In this document: in pieces, positions 52,493 to 64,000 of the stretch
How positions within the stretch are numbered: the first letter of the stretch is position 1
How the letters are laid out: each line of letters opens with the position of its first letter
Source: Asparagopsis taxiformis
Lineage: Eukaryota; Rhodophyta; Florideophyceae; Bonnemaisoniales; Bonnemaisoniaceae
Length of the DNA: 64,000 bases
Direction: 5' to 3'
NCBI GenBank assembly: GCA_030407315.1
Contig: JALQPE010000465.1
Span: 90,830-154,829 of the forward strand
Notes under the pieces: model-generated
The model's database searches: none
Told to the model about the DNA's origin: nothing
Seen by the model: only the letters and a program-made list of their open reading frames with translations
Program-made: the position numbers and the translations under genes

Positions 52493-55400
52493 TCAGAGCT
52501 TCATGAACTGAACGCGTTGCAGAGGCTTAGTCAGCAGGTCGGCTATCATTTCAGATGTTGGGCAGTAGTCAATTGCAAACATCTCCTTCAGTAGACAATC
52601 TCGGACGAAATGATATTGGATGTCGATATGTTTGGTTCGAGTTCCCGATGCGTCATTCTTGGCCATCTTGATTGAGCCTTGGTTATCGACATTGATGAGA
52701 ATCGGATCTGCGGAGCTGTTCCCGCTGCCGAAACCAACTATATTGCTGAGCCAAATAGCCTCCTTTACAGCAGCACTCAGGGCCATGTATTCAGCCTCGG
52801 AGGAAGACTGAGCTACACAGCTTTGCTTGCGAGACTTCCAGCTCACAGCTGCGCCAGCCATCATGAAGATGTAGCCGCTGGTAGATTTCCGATTTATTGT
52901 GCAGCCTCCCCAATCTGAGTCGCTAAATCCTACCGGTGATAGATCCTCTGAGGCCTTGTAAAGTACCCCAAAACCTTTAGTACCTGAAACATATCGTAGA
53001 ACGCGCTTCACAGCTACCCAGAGAGATTTGGTTGGAGTCTCGACGAACTGAGCAAGTCTTCCGACTGCAAACGCGATGTCAGGACGAGTTCCCACAGCTA
53101 GATACATTAGGCTTCCAATGGCTTTGCGGTAGAGTGTGGAGTCAATTGCCTCTGTTTCGGTATCCCCAATCGAGATCTGAGCGTGCATTGGAGTTGTAAC
53201 AGGGCTGGAGTTTTCCATTCCGAATCGTTCCAATACCTTTTCGGCGTATCGGGTTTGATTCAAGTGCAACAGCCCTCTGGAAGGGTCCCGTATAATTTCT
53301 AGTCCAAGGCACACTCGAGCTCTGCCACAGTCTTTCATCTCGAAGCGTTTGCAGAACTCTTCCTTTAGTTCGTCCAATAAGTCTCTGCTGCTAGAGGCCA
53401 GCAACAAATCATCCACGTAAAGTGCAATGATCATCATAGAATTCTTACTGTTCCTAACATAGAAGCATGGATCGTACGGGGAGCTCTGGAATGTGAGTTC
53501 AGATATGAGAAACTCGTCAATTTTAGAGTGCCACTGTCTTGGAGCCTGTTTGAGACCGTAAAGTGCTTTCTGAAGTTTACAGACATGGTTGGGATACGCT
53601 GGACTCACAAATCCCTCAGGCTGCTCCATGTATATTTCTTGTTCGAGGTCACCATAGAGAAAGGCTGTCTTCACATCCATCTGATCGCAGAAAAGATCGT
53701 GATGAACAGTCAGAGCGAAGAACATGCGTAGAGTGCAGAACTTGACAACAGGTGCGTATGTTTCGGCATAGTCAATGCCATATTTCTGCTCGAATCCTCG
53801 CGTTACGAGCCGAGCTTTATGCTTTATTGAGTGCTCTCCGTTGTCGTTGATGACATCTTTGCGTTTGAAGACCCATTTTGAAGAAAGAAGGTTGACAGCT
53901 TCACTGCGGGGGACCAGAATCCAAGTGCGATTTGCATGGAGAGAATCCATTTCGGATTGGATTGCTTCGATCCATAGACCTTTCTCCTCCCCCTTGGTCA
54001 CCTCATTGAAGGTGAGGAGGTGTTCTGGAGTGGAATCAACCGCAGCAGAAACGATGGCAGTGGTTTTCCACCATTCACCCGGAGGTTTTCGAGCACGGGA
54101 AGATTTTCGAGGAGCATTCATAATGGAAACGTCAGGTCCTGAAGCAGATGTGGGTGGAGGAGATTGTGGCTGTGATGTGATATGTTCAGTAGAGGGACTT
54201 GAGGGTGGAGAGGGAGGAGAGTTCTTTTGTGTACGAGAACCTGGAGAGTTCTCAGATGTGTGGTTCTCAAAAGTCTCATAAGAGAAAGTGTCAAATTCTG
54301 TGTAGTCAGACTCCTTAGTCACCTTTTTCGATTTCGTCTCGTCGAAGATCACATCTCGAGACACTACTATTTTCTCATTTGTAAAGTCCCATAACTTGTA
54401 TGCTTTCTGTGCTTCTGCGTACCCAAGCATTATCGCTTTGACTGAACGGTAGTCTAGCGTCTGTAGATGTTTACCTGGAATTTTATACCAGCAATTACTG
54501 CCGAACGTGCGCAAGTGCGCGATGTTTGGTTTTCGGCCGTGCCAGATTTCAAAAGGAGTCGTTCCAGATGGAAGAGAACGACTAGTAACTCGATTACGAA
54601 TGTAGGCAGCACAAGAGAGTGCCTCTGCCCAGAACTCCAATGGAGTAGAGTTCTGATGAAGCATGGTTCGAATGTGATCCTTCAGAGTTCGATTCATACG
54701 TTCTGCTACGCCGTTCTGTTGTGGAGTGTATGCACAAGTCGTCTGCCGTTTGATGCCTTTCATTTCAAGGAAAGAGCAGAACTCATTGGAGAAATATTCT
54801 CCCCCTCCGTCGGAGCGTAATTGACGAAGTACTCGCCCTGTTTGTGTTTCAGCCAAGCGCAGAAATCGCTGGAATGCATCGAAGCAATCAGACTTCCGAT
54901 GCAACGGATAGACAGTGAGCCAACGAGACTTGTCGTCAATGAAAGTAACGAAATATCGAGCTCCCCCTTTTGAGCGTGGTTCTATAGGCCCTGCTAGGTC
55001 TGTGTGAACTAAATCAAGTATCTCAAAGGCTCTCGTAGAGAAGATTTCGGGATCGCTACACGAGGCATTTTACCGGTAACGCACCCTTCACACAGATGGT
55101 TTTTCGGGGATGAGTCGTTTTTGATTCTGAGTCCATTCACCGCGGAGATTTGTGCATTCGAGATATTCCATTTTTGTCGAAGTGGCCTAATCGTTCATGC
55201 CATAGTTTCAGAGAAGCAACACAAGCAGATTCTATTCCAATATACCTTTCTTTAGGAGGAACATTGAGATCGATAGCATAGAGTCCGTTACGTTTGTGTC
55301 CGGTGGCTATCGCGCCTCCGTCTTTAGTTAAGATGACTCCATTGTTCGTAAACTGTACCGATATTCCACGAGCAGTGAGAGTACTCACTGATATGAGGGA

Positions 55401-56528
55401 AAAAATAAATGACGGAACATGAAGGACATCTTTAAGTAGGTAAACTCTTTCTTTCCCGTTTACTAGGATTGAAAGTTTAACATCGCCACATCCCACAGCT
55501 AGTGCAGTTGATTTGTCTCCTAGAGTCACACTGAAAGTTTTTAATTTCTTGTAGGAAACAAACATTGTTCGATCGAACGTCATATGAGAAGTAGCTGCGG
55601 AGTCGATGTACCAGGTAGATGCGATGTGTATCTCCTTGAGCGACTCAGAATATGATGAGAGTAGACAAACATACTCTTTTCCTTCATCATCTTTGTTCTG
55701 TTCAGTGTCCATCGCTACGGCAGCCATAGAGGTTAAGTTCGACTCTCGTTGAGATATGTGAGCAGAAGTGCGAGGTTTGTTCGAGCGGGAGCGGGGAGGT
55801 CGGCCATACTTCTGCCAACAATACGGCTCTGTATGGTTCGTACGCCCACAGTGGGTACATTTCTTCCTGTTGATGTTTCCAGAAGGCTTTCCACTTGTGG
55901 AAACCAAAGCAGCTGTATCCGAAGACGACCCTCGAGGTTTCTGGATCGCAGCTCGACGCTCCTCTTGGAGAAGGAGACTGCGTACTTTGTCGAACGTAAA
56001 GGTGGGGTCCTCATCCCCGATAGCATCAAGAGCAGTAATAAGCGTTTGGAAAGAAGAGGGAAGTCCATTGAGAACAGCCATGGCCATTTCTTTATCGTCA
56101 ATGTTGACACCCATGGAGGTCAATACTGTTGCCATTTGTCGAACCCGGTTGATATAAACCAGCATTTGCTCACCTGGTCTCATCGTAGCAGTATAGAAGT
56201 CCCGCCTCGCGGCTAGTTTGTTGAGCAATGTATGCCTTTGATGCACGTTACAAATCTCTTGCCACATTTCTAGAGCAGTAGTGGTGTGTGTAACATTCTT
56301 GATCATCTCGTCGGACAACGTGATTCCGATGGCCATTCGGGCAGTTTTATCCTTCCGTAGCCATTTCGAAAGCTCTTCTGGGTCTGTAGGGCGAGGAGGA
56401 CAAAGTTCCGAGTCAATCATTTCGTCTACCTCTCGATGACCGAGGATGAGTTCCATCTTTTGTTTCCATGAATGGAAGTTGGAGTAGTCCAGCTTTTCTA
56501 TTCGGATCCCAGATGTATTGCTCTCCAT
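52493..56528 (-). pseudogene. Copia gag-pol, unit 2, broken by two 1-base deletions
   Basis: Same polyprotein as unit 1, but one base is missing near 55038 (TCGTAGAG versus TCGTAAGAG) and another near 55154 (TTGTGCATT versus TTGTGACATT), both in the integrase N-terminal region. The net two-base loss separates the gag-protease part (residues 1 to ~458) from the rest. A G-to-A change also creates a TGA at 52493-52495, removing the last 13 residues. Two neighbouring non-homopolymer deletions could be real mutations or sequencing errors. Confidence 0.9.
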
Positions 56529-56711
56529 CGCTCTTTAATATGTTTTATCTGTTCGACCTTTCCCAAGTAGACGACTGATAGTCGTCGAGGACCAAGCTGG
56601 GGTCTATAGGATAGAAACTTCTAGCTAAGAGCGAAGAAAGAAGGAGAACAAGTGAACAAGGTTTATGGATGCGAAATCAGCTAGATTCCTAGAGTATAGA
56701 AACGAAATTAT

Positions 56712-57134
56712 CTAATCGGAAGTGGAGGAAGAAGCTTTAGAAGCTTTGGAGATTTTGAGTGCCTTCTCAATTCCTCGATGGCGACGGCCGCGGAGGTGGT
56801 TGTCGAATTCACTTTTCGTGCGGACGATGACTCCACACGGTCGGCAAACCTTTAGACCTCCTTCTTTAAGACGTTCGACTGTCTTTTTATGTCTTGCGCC
56901 GTTGTAATGAGCGACCCTCGACTCGGCAGAATTGAGATAAACGTTGCAATCTTTGCACCTAGAGCGATTCGCGTCCTTGTGCGCAGCGTACTTCGTCTTG
57001 TTATCTCTCCTCTCGGCAATGCTATAAGCCTTCCGGAAGACGCGATCGCGGAGAGATTCTCCTTCCCGGCGAAGCCTTGGACGAGGTTCTTCAAGTCGTG
57101 GCTGAACACGATCTTCTTCGTCACTGCTAGACAC
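56712..57134 (-). CDS. Extra Copia zinc-finger protein, unit 2
   Basis: Encodes the same 140 residues as the unit 1 frame, with the same splice-acceptor context and no ATG. Confidence 0.6.
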   Translation of the reverse strand: MSSSDEEDRVQPRLEEPRPRLRREGESLRDRVFRKAYSIAERRDNKTKYAAHKDANRSRCKDCNVYLNSAESRVAHYNGARHKKTVERLKEGGLKVCRPCGVIVRTKSEFDNHLRGRRHRGIEKALKISKASKASSSTSD

Positions 57135-57891
57135 TGCAGGAGAAGTAAAGGCGAAAGGTTAGGAGTTATACCGATCTTACTAAGGTCTAAACCTTGAAAA
57201 TGACCGAAAGATGAAAGGTATTAACGTACTTTTGATAGAGTTGATGAGACGAAAACCAATGTATTTTAGTTGATGTGTAGTGAAGGCTATAATGCTATAC
57301 CGATCAGGACAAGGTTGCTGACTTACAAGAGCAGAACCGAGTTGAGAAAGGTTTAGACGAGCCAAGATAGAAGCAGCCGGTAGATCCAATAGGTTGGGCA
57401 AAAACAGCCCAGTTGCTCAGTCGTTAATACTATGCAAACCAAAAATTATTGGTCGTGCGTTCGAGTCCCCAACGGAACGCCGTATTACTTTTTTCTTTCA
57501 GTTGCCTCAAGTGTCTTGAGAAAGTTCAAGTATGTCGCAAACTGCCAGGATGTCACCTGTAGTGATGACACAGTGTCAATGTGACAGTTATAGTTGACAA
57601 TTGATGTCAAGATGACAGAAAAGTTTTGTCCGGAGTGCGCCGAGCGGAGCGAGGCGTACAGGCGCCGGGGAGCGAGGCGGAGTGCAACGCGCAGAAAGAA
57701 ACGAGTAAGAACGCGCGGGAAGAATGGGCAATACGAGCGAGCGAGCGAGAGGAGAAGCACGCAACGAGCGGAGAGCGTGGGTACCGAGTAACGCAAAATG
57801 AGCGAGGAGCGAGGGCTGCTGGAAATATATGTTCGCGCGCGCCGGCGAAATTACTCACCACTGCGCCAAAATAAAATTGAAACGACCACGA

Positions 57892-57912
57892 AAGCGTGCT
57901 GGGCCCATAACC
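57892..57912 (-). promoter_or_regulatory. Copia primer binding site, unit 2
   Basis: Identical to the unit 1 initiator tRNA-Met half site. Confidence 0.85.
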
Positions 57913-58387
57913 TGTGAGAATCAAAATGGTCGCTTACCAGTGTTTACTAAAAATTGCGAGCTCACCAGATTATTTCTACTACTGGCGAGATGCGCCAACG
58001 GTGAGTCGGACAGCCTGTTCTTGGTTTGTCCAGACAGTCTGTCGTTGCCATCACCACCTGCCAATCTGGTACACGTGTGATTTCTATCATGCCATCGCCA
58101 CGTGTACATATATCATAACATTTTTCCCAGTGCCAGGACCTCAACTCGTCCTAGCATTTCTAATTACTAATTTGAATTATGACAAACAAATTAAAACTTC
58201 TGAGGCTAGTTACTCCGTAATGGAGTGTCGTAAGAGCCCCGGAGAAGTTGCTACCCGACTAATTCGGTGAAGCTGAATACAATGAGATAGGTTTCGGAGC
58301 GCTCAGAGCACTCCTTCATAGAGAAATCGAGAGTCAAAGTTTTCTCACGGAATTAGGCCTTCGAGGCCTATTCGCAGTGATTCAACA
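57913..58387 (-). repeat. Copia LTR C (5' of unit 2, 3' of unit 3)
   Basis: 475 bp, same as LTRs A and B. Confidence 0.92.
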
Positions 58388-58441
58388 CTCCCCCTCTTTG
58401 GCTCACTCGATTGATGACAGTGCTGACACACCCATAAGTTC

Positions 58442-61400
58442 TCAGAGCTTCATGAACTGAACGCGTTGCAGAGGCTTAGTCAGCAGGTCGGCTATCATTT
58501 CAGATGTTGGGCAGTAGTCAATTGCAAACATCTCCTTCAGTAGACAATCTCGGACGAAATGATATTGGATGTCGATATGTTTGGTTCGAGTTCCCGATGC
58601 GTCATTCTTGGCCATCTTGATTGAGCCTTGGTTATCGACATTGATGAGAATCGGATCTGCGGAGCTGTTCCCGCTGCCGAAACCAACTATATTGCTGAGC
58701 CAAATAGCCTCCTTTACAGCAGCACTCAGGGCCATGTATTCAGCCTCGGAGGAAGACTGAGCTACACAGCTTTGCTTGCGAGACTTCCAGCTCACAGCTG
58801 CGCCAGCCATCATGAAGATGTAGCCGCTGGTAGATTTCCGATTTATTGTGCAGCCTCCCCAATCTGAGTCGCTAAATCCTACCGGTGATAGATCCTCTGA
58901 GGCCTTGTAAAGTACCCCAAAACCTTTAGTACCTGAAACATATCGTAGAACGCGCTTCACAGCTACCCAGAGAGATTTGGTTGGAGTCTCGACGAACTGA
59001 GCAAGTCTTCCGACTGCAAACGCGATGTCAGGACGAGTTCCCACAGCTAGATACATTAGGCTTCCAATGGCTTTGCGGTAGAGTGTGGAGTCAATTGCCT
59101 CTGTTTCGGTATCCCCAATCGAGATCTGAGCGTGCATTGGAGTTGTAACAGGGCTGGAGTTTTCCATTCCGAATCGTTCCAATACCTTTTCGGCGTATCG
59201 GGTTTGATTCAAGTGCAACAGCCCTCTGGAAGGGTCCCGTATAATTTCTAGTCCAAGGCACACTCGAGCTCTGCCACAGTCTTTCATCTCGAAGCGTTTG
59301 CAGAACTCTTCCTTTAGTTCGTCCAATAAGTCTCTGCTGCTAGAGGCCAGCAACAAATCATCCACGTAAAGTGCAATGATCATCATAGAATCTTACTGTT
59401 CCTAACATAGAAGCATGGATCGTACGGGGAGCTCTGGAATGTGAGTTCAGATATGAGAAACTCGTCAATTTTAGAGTGCCACTGTCTTGGAGCCTGTTTG
59501 AGACCGTAAAGTGCTTTCTGAAGTTTACAGACATGGTTGGGATACGCTGGACTCACAAATCCCTCAGGCTGCTCCATGTATATTTCTTGTTCGAGGTCAC
59601 CATAGAGAAAGGCTGTCTTCACATCCATCTGATCGCAGAAAAGATCGTGATGAACAGTCAGAGCGAAGAACATGCGTAGAGTGCAGAACTTGACAACAGG
59701 TGCGTATGTTTCGGCATAGTCAATGCCATATTTCTGCTCGAATCCTCGCGTTACGAGCCGAGCTTTATGCTTTATTGAGTGCTCTCCGTTGTCGTTGATG
59801 ACATCTTTGCGTTTGAAGACCCATTTTGAAGAAAGAAGGTTGACAGCTTCACTGCGGGGGACCAGAATCCAAGTGCGATTTGCATGGAGAGAATCCATTT
59901 CGGATTGGATTGCTTCGATCCATAGACCTTTCTCCTCCCCCTTGGTCACCTCAGTGAAGGTGAGGAGGTGTTCTGGAGTGGAATCAACCGCAGCAGAAAC
60001 GATGGCAGTGGTTTTCCACCATTCACCCGGAGGTTTTCGAGCACGGGAAGATTTTCGAGGAGCATTCATAATGGAAACGTCAGGTCCTGAAGCAGATGTG
60101 GGTGGAGGAGATTGTGGCTGTGATGTGATATGTTCAGTAGAGGGACTTGAGGGTGGAGAGGGAGGAGAGTTCTTTTGTGTACGAGAACCTGGAGAGTTCT
60201 CAGATGTGTGGTTCTCAAAAGTCTCATAAGAGAAAGTGTCAAATTCTGTGTAGTCAGACTCCTTAGTCACCTTTTTCGATTTCGTCTCGTCGAAGATCAC
60301 ATCTCGAGACACTACTATTTTCTCATTTGTAAAGTCCCATAACTTGTATGCTTTCTGTGCTTCTGCGTACCCAAGCATTATCGCTTTGACTGAACGGTAG
60401 TCTAGCGTCTGTAGATGTTTACCTGGAATTTTATACCAGCAATTACTGCCGAACGTGCGCAAGTGCGCGATGTTTGGTTTTCGGCCGTGCCAGATTTCAA
60501 AAGGAGTCGTTCCAGATGGAAGAGAACGACTAGTAACTCGATTACGAATGTAGGCAGCACAAGAGAGTGCCTCTGCCCAGAACTCCAATGGAGTAGAGTT
60601 CTGATGAAGCATGGTTCGAATGTGATCCTTCAGAGTTCGATTCATACGTTCTGCTACGCCGTTCTGTTGTGGAGTGTATGCACAAGTCGTCTGCCGTTTG
60701 ATGCCTTTCATTTCAAGGAAAGAGCAGAACTCATTGGAGAAATATTCTCCCCCTCCGTCGGAGCGTAATTGACGAAGTACTCGCCCTGTTTGTGTTTCAG
60801 CCAAGCGCAGAAATCGCTGGAATGCATCGAAGCAATCAGACTTCCGATGCAACGGATAGACAGTGAGCCAACGAGACTTGTCGTCAATGAAAGTAACGAA
60901 ATATCGAGCTCCCCCTTTTGAGCGTGGTTCTATAGGCCCTGCTAGGTCTGTGTGAACTAAATCAAGTATCTCAAAGGCTCTCGTAAGAGAAGATTTCGGG
61001 ATCGCTACACGAGGCATTTTACCGGTAACGCACCCTTCACACAGATGGTTTTTCGGGGATGAGTCGTTTTTGATTCTGAGTCCATTCACCGCGGAGATTT
61101 GTGACATTCGAGATATTCCATTTTTGTCGAAGTGGCCTAATCGTTCATGCCATAGTTTCAGAGAAGCAACACAAGCAGATTCTATTCCAATATACCTTTC
61201 TTTAGGAGGAACATTGAGATCGATAGCATAGAGTCCGTTACGTTTGTGTCCGGTGGCTATCGCGCCTCCGTCTTTAGTTAAGATGACTCCATTGTTCGTA
61301 AACTGTACCGATATTCCACGAGCAGTGAGAGTACTCACTGATATGAGGGAAAAAATAAATGACGGAACATGAAGGACATCTTTAAGTAGGTAAACTCTTT

Positions 61401-62478
61401 CTTTCCCGTTTACTAGGATTGAAAGTTTAACATCGCCACATCCCACAGCTAGTGCAGTTGATTTGTCTCCTAGAGTCACACTGAAAGTTTTTAATTTCTT
61501 GTAGGAAACAAACATTGTTCGATCGAACGTCATATGAGAAGTAGCTGCGGAGTCGATGTACCAGGTAGATGCGATGTGTATCTCCTTGAGCGACTCAGAA
61601 TATGATGAGAGTAGACAAACATACTCTTTTCCTTCATCATCTTTGTTCTGTTCAGTGTCCATCGCTACGGCAGCCATAGAGGTTAAGTTCGACTCTCGTT
61701 GAGATATGTGAGCAGAAGTGCGAGGTTTGTTCGAGCGGGAGCGGGGAGGTCGGCCATACTTCTGCCAACAATACGGCTCTGTATGGTTCGTACGCCCACA
61801 GTGGGTACATTTCTTCCTGTTGATGTTTCCAGAAGGCTTTCCACTTGTGGAAACCAAAGCAGCTGTATCCGAAGACGACCCTCGAGGTTTCTGGATCGCA
61901 GCTCGACGCTCCTCTTGGAGAAGGAGACTGCGTACTTTGTCGAACGTAAAGGTGGGGTCCTCATCCCCGATAGCATCAAGAGCAGTAATAAGCGTTTGGA
62001 AAGAAGAGGGAAGTCCATTGAGAACAGCCATGGCCATTTCTTTATCGTCAATGTTGACACCCATGGAGGTCAATACTGTTGCCATTTGTCGAACCCGGTT
62101 GATATAAACCAGCATTTGCTCACCTGGTCTCATCGTAGCAGTATAGAAGTCCCGCCTCGCGGCTAGTTTGTTGAGCAATGTATGCCTTTGATGCACGTTA
62201 CAAATCTCTTGCCACATTTCTAGAGCAGTAGTGGTGTGTGTAACATTCTTGATCATCTCGTCGGACAACGTGATTCCGATGGCCATTCGGGCAGTTTTAT
62301 CCTTCCGTAGCCATTTCGAAAGCTCTTCTGGGTCTGTAGGGCGAGGAGGACAAAGTTCCGAGTCAATCATTTCGTCTACCTCTCGATGACCGAGGATGAG
62401 TTCCATCTTTTGTTTCCATGAATGGAAGTTGGAGTAGTCCAGCTTTTCTATTCGGATCCCAGATGTATTGCTCTCCAT
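58442..62478 (-). pseudogene. Copia gag-pol, unit 3, broken by one 1-base deletion
   Basis: Residues 1-~1029 are open from the ATG at 62478. A one-base deletion near 59390 (TAGAATCTTA versus TAGAATTCTTA) then shifts the frame just before YVDD, splitting reverse transcriptase. The remaining 314 codons are open in another frame. The same early TGA as in unit 2 removes the last 13 residues. One replacement (Asn to Thr at ~842) was seen against units 1 and 2. Confidence 0.9.
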
Positions 62479-62661
62479 CGCTCTTTAATATGTTTTATCT
62501 GTTCGACCTTTCCCAAGTAGACGACTGATAGTCGTCGAGGACCAAGCTGGGGTCTATAGGATAGAAACTTCTAGCTAAGAGCGAAGAAAGAAGGAGAACA
62601 AGTGAACAAGGTTTATGGATGCGAAATCAGCTAGATTCCTAGAGTATAGAAACGAAATTAT

Positions 62662-63084
62662 CTAATCGGAAGTGGAGGAAGAAGCTTTAGAAGCTTTGGA
62701 GATTTTGAGTGCCTTCTCAATTCCTCGATGGCGACGGCCGCGGAGGTGGTTGTCGAATTCACTTTTCGTGCGGACGATGACTCCACACGGTCGGCAAACC
62801 TTTAGACCTCCTTCTTTAAGACGTTCGACTGTCTTTTTATGTCTTGCGCCGTTGTAATGAGCGACCCTCGACTCGGCAGAATTGAGATAAACGTTGCAAT
62901 CTTTGCACCTAGAGCGATTCGCGTCCTTGTGCGCAGCGTACTTCGTCTTGTTATCTCTCCTCTCGGCAATGCTATAAGCCTTCCGGAAGACGCGATCGCG
63001 GAGAGATTCTCCTTCCCGGCGAAGCCTTGGACGAGGTTCTTCAAGTCGTGGCTGAACACGATCTTCTTCGTCACTGCTAGACAC
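62662..63084 (-). CDS. Extra Copia zinc-finger protein, unit 3
   Basis: Same 140 residues as in units 1 and 2, so the frame is kept in all three while gag-pol is broken in two. Confidence 0.6.
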   Translation of the reverse strand: MSSSDEEDRVQPRLEEPRPRLRREGESLRDRVFRKAYSIAERRDNKTKYAAHKDANRSRCKDCNVYLNSAESRVAHYNGARHKKTVERLKEGGLKVCRPCGVIVRTKSEFDNHLRGRRHRGIEKALKISKASKASSSTSD

Positions 63085-63841
63085 TGCAGGAGAAGTAAAG
63101 GCGAAAGGTTAGGAGTTATACCGATCTTACTAAGGTCTAAACCTTGAAAATGACCGAAAGATGAAAGGTATTAACGTACTTTTGATAGAGTTGATGAGAC
63201 GAAAACCAATGTATTTTAGTTGATGTGTAGTGAAGGCTATAATGCTATACCGATCAGGACAAGGTTGCTGACTTACAAGAGCAGAACCGAGTTGAGAAAG
63301 GTTTAGACGAGCCAAGATAGAAGCAGCCGGTAGATCCAATAGGTTGGGCAAAAACAGCCCAGTTGCTCAGTCGTTAATACTATGCAAACCAAAAATTATT
63401 GGTCGTGCGTTCGAGTCCCCAACGGAACGCCGTATTACTTTTTTCTTTCAGTTGCCTCAAGTGTCTTGAGAAAGTTCAAGTATGTCGCAAACTGCCAGGA
63501 TGTCACCTGTAGTGATGACACAGTGTCAATGTGACAGTTATAGTTGACAATTGATGTCAAGATGACAGAAAAGTTTTGTCCGGAGTGCGCCGAGCGGAGC
63601 GAGGCGTACAGGCGCCGGGGAGCGAGGCGGAGTGCAACGCGCAGAAAGAAACGAGTAAGAACGCGCGGGAAGAATGGGCAATACGAGCGAGCGAGCGAGA
63701 GGAGAAGCACGCAACGAGCGGAGAGCGTGGGTACCGAGTAACGCAAAATGAGCGAGGAGCGAGGGCTGCTGGAAATATATGTTCGCGCGCGCCGGCGAAA
63801 TTACTCACCACTGCGCCAAAATAAAATTGAAACGACCACGA

Positions 63842-63862
63842 AAGCGTGCTGGGCCCATAACC
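63842..63862 (-). promoter_or_regulatory. Copia primer binding site, unit 3
   Basis: Identical to the unit 1 initiator tRNA-Met half site. Confidence 0.85.
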
Positions 63863-64000
63863 TGTGAGAATCAAAATGGTCGCTTACCAGTGTTTACTAA
63901 AAATTGCGAGCTCACCAGATTATTTCTACTACTGGCGAGATGCGCCAACGGTGAGTCGGACAGCCTGTTCTTGGTTTGTCCAGACAGTCTGTCGTTGCCA
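63863..64000 (-). repeat. Copia LTR D, cut by window end
   Basis: First 138 bases of the next LTR (5' LTR of unit 3), same as A-C as far as it goes. Confidence 0.9.

Larger units (their letters stand above)
46013..64000 (-). mobile_element. Head-to-tail array of one Copia (Ty1-type) family, three units plus start of a fourth
   Basis: Units begin at 46013, 51964, 57913 and 63863 (periods 5951, 5949, 5950). Each has one 475-bp LTR and one internal region, so neighbours share LTRs. Period differences equal the single-base deletions seen in units 2 (two) and 3 (one); otherwise very few substitutions were noticed. Such arrays can form by LTR-LTR recombination, insertion of tandem or circular DNA, or as an assembly artefact. 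The array lies in Gypsy gag and continues past the window. Confidence 0.92.

Noticed and set aside
52493..54904. 803-codon Copia frame as a separate gene
   Set aside because: Its first ATG is an internal methionine-like position of integrase; it is the 3' piece of the frameshifted unit 2 polyprotein.

Overview
The window is nuclear DNA of a plastid-bearing eukaryote, most likely a florideophyte red alga. This is inferred from compact and mostly intronless genes, a plastid-type SKI2-like helicase, a nuclear HslV protease and long transposon-rich tracts; no marker in the window fixes the species. 

Positions 1-17300 are gene-bearing: an ISE2-like DExH helicase (-), tRNA-Glu(UUC) (-), a small spliced gene with one 100-nt intron (+), a membrane-anchored allantoinase (+), mitochondrial-type HslV (-), a six-pass membrane protein resembling nucleoporin NDC1 (+), and three paralogous beta-propeller genes, two of which share an almost identical 3' half. 

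Positions 17830-40050 are mostly mobile DNA: a complete-looking piggyBac-type transposon with 18-bp terminal inverted repeats, an old Copia fragment, and two nested foldback-type elements. The outer one (about 22998-35178) has minisatellite-filled subterminal regions. The inner one (about 26051-33709) contains a 1,529-bp inverted duplication that looks identical in both arms, around a 2.8-kb spacer. The outer element sits in GC-rich DNA that also carries a 2.2-kb plus-strand reading frame broken by two amber codons. 

Positions 40053-46012 hold a GC-rich chromodomain Gypsy element (chromovirus, - strand), broken by a 7-bp tandem duplication in RNase H and cut in gag by a Copia insertion. From 46013 to the window end runs a head-to-tail array of one Copia family (- strand): three full 5.95-kb units sharing single LTRs, plus the start of a fourth. 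Unit 1 has an intact 1,358-residue polyprotein; units 2 and 3 carry single-base deletions and a shared early stop. Two features of this Copia stand out: a primer binding site matching the anticodon arm of initiator tRNA-Met (half-tRNA priming, as known for Drosophila copia), and an extra reading frame upstream of gag-pol encoding two U1-type C2H2 zinc fingers. No bacterial-type operons, CRISPR arrays or rRNA genes were seen.
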